Of a DNA stretch of 64,000 nucleotides, positions 60,300-64,000 are shown in pieces. Where the stretch lies: assembly GCF_020422885.1 (NCBI RefSeq), contig NZ_CP084622.1:2313001-2377000 (forward strand). The letters run 5' to 3'. Each line of letters begins with the position of its first letter. Positions within the stretch are counted from its first letter, which is position 1. The notes under the pieces were generated by a model that saw only the letters and a program-made list of their open reading frames with translations, did no database searches and was not told where the DNA came from. Source of the stretch: Mesobacillus sp. S13 (GTDB lineage: Bacteria; Bacillota; Bacilli; Bacillales; Cytobacillaceae). Made by a program: the position numbers and the translations under genes.

Positions 60300-60880
60300 A
60301 TTCTTGACCAGTTTGCCTGAACATAGGTTACGTTCGGACAGAATCCTGAGTAGCAGCCGACATTTTGTCTGAACCCAGGTCAACTTCGGAGAAAATCCAG
60401 AGTTGCAGCTGTCATTTTGTCTGAACCCAGGTCAACTTCGGACAAAATCCAGAGGAAAAGCTGAAATTTTGTCTGAACCCAGGTCGACTTCGGACAAAAT
60501 GCAGAGTTGCAGCCGTTATTTTGTCTGAACCCAGGTCAACTTCGGACAAAATCCAGAGCTCTAGCCGTCATTTTGTCTGAACCCAGGTCGACTTCGGACA
60601 AAATCCAGAGGAAAAGCTGAAATTTTGTCTGAACCCAGGTCAACTTCGGACAAAATCCAGAGTTGCAGCCGTGATTTTGTCTGAACTCAGGTCAACTTCG
60701 GACAAAATCCAGAGGAAAAGCTGAAATTTTGTCTGAACCCAGGTCGGCTTTGGACAAAATCTAGAGCTCTAGCCGTTATTTTGTCTGAACCCAGATCGAC
60801 TTCGGACAAAATCCAGAGCAGTAGCCGACACTTTGTCCGAACATAGCTCGTCTTCATACAAATACTGGATCTGTTGCCCT
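60300..60880. repeat. 52-bp tandem array D (11 units)
   Basis: ATTTTGTCTGAA or a variant recurs at 60310, 60362, 60414, 60466, 60518, 60570, 60622, 60674, 60726, 60778 and 60830, an exact 52-bp step. Between them lies the inverted arm TTCGGACAAAAT; hairpin loops are CCCAGGTCAAC-like (11 bases). Three different 17-base spacers alternate, so a higher-order pattern exists. There is no coding potential. Confidence 0.93.
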
Positions 60881-60927
60881 TACTTTTTCTGTACAATAAA
60901 TAACCGTTAATAAATAGGAGTTCAAGT

Positions 60928-61803
60928 ATGACGATTATAAGCTCAGTGAGAAATGATGAGATTGAAGTAGTAGCGCAGTTCATTTCAGAGATAAATAGAG
61001 TGGAAACATCACATATTGGTTTTTGTGGGATGGACCCTTTGGAAATAGCAAATTCGTTAAGGGAAGATTTTACTGATATTACATATGAACATAGTCTTTT
61101 GACTGCTTATGATGATAAAGATTTAATTGGTGTTTTAGGGTTTGATGCTGATCTTGAGAATCATAATGCCGAAATTTGGGGGCCGTTTGTTAAGGAAGGA
61201 TATGGGGACATAATGAGTAGCCTGTGGGCCAAAATGCTTGATTTGCTTCCAGAAAAAATCACCGCCCTTTCCATGTTTCCGAACAAGGCAAATCATAAGG
61301 TGCTTGAGCTTGCTGAGAACCTCTCTTTTAACAGGCATAGTGACCAGACCATATTGAGTTTTCACCGAAGCAGATTACAAGAGTTGGAGGATGACAAGCT
61401 CCATGAATTAGAGGAAAATTATTTTCTCGATATGATTGATCTGCATAATAAATCTTTTCCCGAAACATATTATAGCGGGGAGCAAATCATCAACAGACTC
61501 ACCGAGGACAGAAAGGTTTTTATTGTTGCCACTGAAGGTGGCTTAAGCGGATATATATATGTGGAAGCTGAACCGGAGTTCGGGGAAGGAAGCATAGAGT
61601 TTTTTGCCGTACAAGAAAGTGAGCGGGGAAAAGGTATGGGATGTAAATTGCTAACTGCCGCACTAAATTGGTTTTTTACATATGAGAGCATCCAATCTAT
61701 TACTCTATGCGTCAGTTCAGCCAACCAGGATGCCATCAGGTTATACAAGAAAGTGGGTTTTGAGCAGATTCATGAATTATGCTATTTTACTAAGGAAATA
61801 TAA
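60928..61803 (+). CDS. Tandem-domain GNAT acetyltransferase
   Basis: A 291-aa protein with two GNAT-like halves. The N-terminal half is diverged (LTAYDDKDLIGVLGFDADLENHNAEIWGPFVKEGY). The C-terminal half is canonical (IVATEGGLSGYIYVEAEPEFGEGSIEFFAVQESERGKGMGCKLLTAALNWFF...SSANQDAIRLYKKVGFE), so catalysis probably sits in the second half. TAGGAG precedes the ATG. The substrate is unknown. Confidence 0.86.
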   Translation: MTIISSVRNDEIEVVAQFISEINRVETSHIGFCGMDPLEIANSLREDFTDITYEHSLLTAYDDKDLIGVLGFDADLENHNAEIWGPFVKEGYGDIMSSLWAKMLDLLPEKITALSMFPNKANHKVLELAENLSFNRHSDQTILSFHRSRLQELEDDKLHELEENYFLDMIDLHNKSFPETYYSGEQIINRLTEDRKVFIVATEGGLSGYIYVEAEPEFGEGSIEFFAVQESERGKGMGCKLLTAALNWFFTYESIQSITLCVSSANQDAIRLYKKVGFEQIHELCYFTKEI

Positions 61804-61805
61804 AA

Positions 61806-61842
61806 TAAGCTTGGAGCATTTCAACCACATGCTCCAAGCTTA
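61806..61842. terminator. Long hairpin between convergent genes
   Basis: A 14-bp perfect stem TAAGCTTGGAGCAT/ATGCTCCAAGCTTA with no strong T-tract on either side. It is probably the terminator region of both convergent genes. Confidence 0.6.
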
Positions 61843-61850
61843 CAGGCAAA

Positions 61851-62786
61851 TTACCTAACAGCTCCATGAGGCAAAACGGCGTGAACTCCTTTGACGCCGT
61901 TCACGATCTGGGTGATCCGTAAATCGACGGTCACGCTTGCGATTGCCAGTGCTTCTGTTCGCTCTACGCCATGCAGTTCCCTCAAAAAATCCACCATCTC
62001 ATCCAAAGCCTGTGCGGCTGCAAGATTGAGATCCTCATTGAAACCGAAAGTCAGCCATCCTTCGGGGGTGTTGGCACGCGGCATATTCAGCGAAAGGTCA
62101 TCCCTCAATGTAAGGGTGATGTCGACCAAATCCATCGGACACTCGATTGCGGTGCCGGAAACTTCGCCGTCTCCCTGTGCGGCATGGCCGTCCCCGATGG
62201 AAAATAGAGCTCCTTCAACTGAAATCGGAAGGTATAGGGTACTGCCGATTTTTAATTCCTTGCAGTCGATGTTGCCGCCGCAATAGCGGGGAGGAGAGGT
62301 GTGGTGCTCGCCAGGTTCGGCTGGTGCTACTCCCATCAAACCGATGAAAGGATTAAGCGCGACATTCACAGGACGGGAACCCACTTCAACGCTGGCAGTC
62401 AAACTATCACGGTTCAATTCCCAGTCAAGACGGATTCTCTCAGATCCGGTCAATCCGACTGCGTCATTTTGCCAGCTCTTTTTGCCGCCGGCCCAGTTCG
62501 TCCCATACCAGCCAGGGACAACATCATTCAATTTCACTTCAAGCACCATCCCTGGCTTCGCGCCCTTCACTTCAATAGGGCCAACCATCGGATGGAGGGG
62601 AGTTTCTTCATTCACAGCAGACTTGAAGAACTCCCTCTCGATTCCTTTGGATGCAGAATAACCCCATTCAATGTCCGGAGTTTGCATCCGGATCGAGTCA
62701 CCGGAATTAACTGTTAGTATTGGCTTATATTCATTACTAAAAGAACCATGCAGGTTTTCGGACTTCAATTGAATTTTGTGGATCAT
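61851..62786 (-). CDS. Acetamidase/formamidase family protein
   Basis: A 311-aa FmdA/AmdA-family amidohydrolase that releases ammonia from formamide, acetamide or similar small amides. GPIEVKGAKPGMVLEVKLNDVVPG, PPRYCGGNIDCKELKIGSTLYLPISVEGALFSIGDGHAAQGDGEVSGTAIECPM are the family core, with the catalytic Glu/Asp and Cys. The ATG at 62786 follows AAGGAG on the minus strand; a GTG at 62795 is in frame. Probably one transcript with the EamA gene upstream. Confidence 0.9.
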   Translation of the reverse strand: MIHKIQLKSENLHGSFSNEYKPILTVNSGDSIRMQTPDIEWGYSASKGIEREFFKSAVNEETPLHPMVGPIEVKGAKPGMVLEVKLNDVVPGWYGTNWAGGKKSWQNDAVGLTGSERIRLDWELNRDSLTASVEVGSRPVNVALNPFIGLMGVAPAEPGEHHTSPPRYCGGNIDCKELKIGSTLYLPISVEGALFSIGDGHAAQGDGEVSGTAIECPMDLVDITLTLRDDLSLNMPRANTPEGWLTFGFNEDLNLAAAQALDEMVDFLRELHGVERTEALAIASVTVDLRITQIVNGVKGVHAVLPHGAVR

Positions 62787-62798
62787 GTTCGCCACTCC

Positions 62799-63734
62799 TT
62801 ATGCGATTTCTTTTTTTACTATTTCAGCCTTAGGCTTTCTTTTAAAAAGCCTTGGGTTCGTTCCTATATACACTCCAGATAAAACGAGAGCGGCTCCGAT
62901 TGCATGTGCGGCAGTGAATTTTTCACCTAAAAACAAAGTAGCCATAATCACGGCAGAAACCGGCATTACATTGATGAAAATTGAAGCCTTTGCTGCCCCA
63001 ACTTCCTTTATTCCATTGTAGTACATAACGAATGAGACGACGGTAACCAAAACGCTCATATGTATGATGGCGACCCACGTAGTCCCTGATGCCTGCTGTA
63101 CATCCTGCCATGATGTTTCCGCCAGGGCGAAAGGCAGCAAGAATAATGTACCGAATGCCACTGCATAGGTGGTGGACTCTACAGAACTGAATTTCTTCAA
63201 TACGATTTTACCAACCACACTGTAAAGCGCCCAGCTGACAACCGCTCCCATTAAAACGAAGTCAATTGGCTCGAATCCAAGTTGAATTAAATTCATCAAA
63301 TGTCCTTCGGTGATGATGAAAAATGCGCCTGAAAGCGCAATCGCCAATCCAATCACATTGTTGCGGGTGATGGTTTCTTTTAAAAATAAAGCTGACAAAA
63401 GCACGATCAGAACCGGATTGGAGGCGATGAATAAAGAGCTTTTAATAACGGGTGCATGTTTGCTGGCCAGGAAAAAGAAGATATTGTACAATGCGATTCC
63501 CGTTAGGCCAAGAACGGCAAATAAGCTGATATCCTTCCAGTTCGGTTTCTGACGGTTTTTCTCCATTATGAACATAAGAGGAAAAAGGAGGATGGCTGCC
63601 CCGAAAAACCTAAAAAAAGCGACAGTGGCGGGTTCAAAACTTTGGACCGCGTATTTACCGGCAATGAATGCACTGCCCCAAGTTGACGTGGCAAAGGTCA
63701 ACATGCCATATGTAAGCCATAATTTTTTGTTCAT
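62799..63734 (-). CDS. EamA/DMT-family transporter
   Basis: A 311-aa ten-TM drug/metabolite transporter with two EamA repeats (ATSTWGSAFIAGKYAVQSFEP at the start; VVSWALYSVVGKIVLKKFSS opening repeat 2). The basic tail ends RKPKAEIVKKEIA. The gene lies 12 bases upstream of the amidase in transcription order, so it may export a substrate or product of that enzyme. AAGGGA precedes the start. Confidence 0.9.
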   Translation of the reverse strand: MNKKLWLTYGMLTFATSTWGSAFIAGKYAVQSFEPATVAFFRFFGAAILLFPLMFIMEKNRQKPNWKDISLFAVLGLTGIALYNIFFFLASKHAPVIKSSLFIASNPVLIVLLSALFLKETITRNNVIGLAIALSGAFFIITEGHLMNLIQLGFEPIDFVLMGAVVSWALYSVVGKIVLKKFSSVESTTYAVAFGTLFLLPFALAETSWQDVQQASGTTWVAIIHMSVLVTVVSFVMYYNGIKEVGAAKASIFINVMPVSAVIMATLFLGEKFTAAHAIGAALVLSGVYIGTNPRLFKRKPKAEIVKKEIA

Positions 63735-64000
63735 TGTAGTCCCTTCTTTACAAATGTTTTAACTAGTATTGTAGCATCTTTTTCGAAAATCGAAATAAAA
63801 AATTAGTAAGTTCTGAAACTTTTTTCATGTGTTGAGTCAAATGTAAAAGGACCTTCCGCTTTATGTGAAGCTCCTTTTAAGGTAGTTTAGTTGTTTGCAA
63901 GGACATAATACAAACAACATGTAATGCTATGACTTTATCTCCCGTCAGTTCAATTGCTCAAAATAAACCATCGGTCTTTAATTAGTTGGAACAAGATGGT
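63735..64000. other. Intergenic end of window
   Basis: An inverted repeat AAAAGGA/TCCTTTT near 63846-63880 looks like a bidirectional terminator. The remainder to 64000 shows no gene or repeat I can support. Confidence 0.4.

Noticed and set aside
60687..60983. Minus-strand ORF over array D
   Set aside because: It lies almost wholly in the 52-bp repeats and overlaps the start of the GNAT gene. No ribosome site or family-like sequence.

Overview
The window is low-GC Firmicute DNA, almost certainly from a spore-forming member of the Bacillaceae. The signs are strong AGGAGG ribosome sites with ATG/GTG/TTG starts, a CwlJ-type spore cortex hydrolase, a T-box leader, a TPP riboswitch, sigma-B-like promoters, a cre site and a BceRS-BceAB-type module. 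The species cannot be fixed from the sequence. No rRNA, tRNA, insertion sequence, prophage or CRISPR array was found.

Positions 1-43,900 are accessory chromosome made of small operons. Many genes encode small-molecule modifying enzymes (two APH-fold phosphotransferases, two nucleotidyltransferases, a chloramphenicol-phosphotransferase-like kinase, several GNATs), lipoproteins and small membrane proteins. Landmarks are a zinc carboxypeptidase (401), a VanW protein (7,624), a DUF4145 protein (10,359), a T-box-controlled GNAT (14,382-15,253), an intact TPP riboswitch with no thiamine gene behind it (19,942-20,111), an S9 peptidase (22,801), cwlJ (27,004), divergent sigma-B-type genes including chaB (32,893-34,138), a PQQ-type sugar dehydrogenase homologue (35,536) and a BceRS-BceAB-like two-component/ABC set (37,229-41,869).

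Positions 42,598-57,622 hold a catabolic island. Two convergent Crp/Fnr-family regulators precede a 13-gene run on the plus strand. A flavin-dependent monooxygenase with its own FAD synthetase and flavin reductase should make 3-hydroxyanthranilate, probably from anthranilate. The ring is opened by 3-hydroxyanthranilate 3,4-dioxygenase and the product is processed by ACMS decarboxylase, aminomuconate-semialdehyde dehydrogenase and a RidA-type aminomuconate deaminase. A 4-oxalocrotonate tautomerase, decarboxylase, hydratase, aldolase and acylating acetaldehyde dehydrogenase then yield pyruvate and acetyl-CoA. A TRAP transporter follows, behind a promoter carrying a Crp/Fnr-type box and a perfect cre site.

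Positions 57,700-64,000 return to mixed genes. The most striking is a minus-strand thioredoxin-fold lipoprotein (58,254-58,775) whose reading frame is broken only by a TGA at the first position of its redox CxxC motif. A GGUC-loop hairpin follows at SECIS distance, so it is a candidate selenoprotein.

Across the window lie four intergenic tandem arrays with an exact or near-exact 52-bp period but different unit sequences. Each unit carries two inverted arms. Two further arrays have 20-21 bp direct repeats. They look like one family of fast-evolving, structured intergenic elements.
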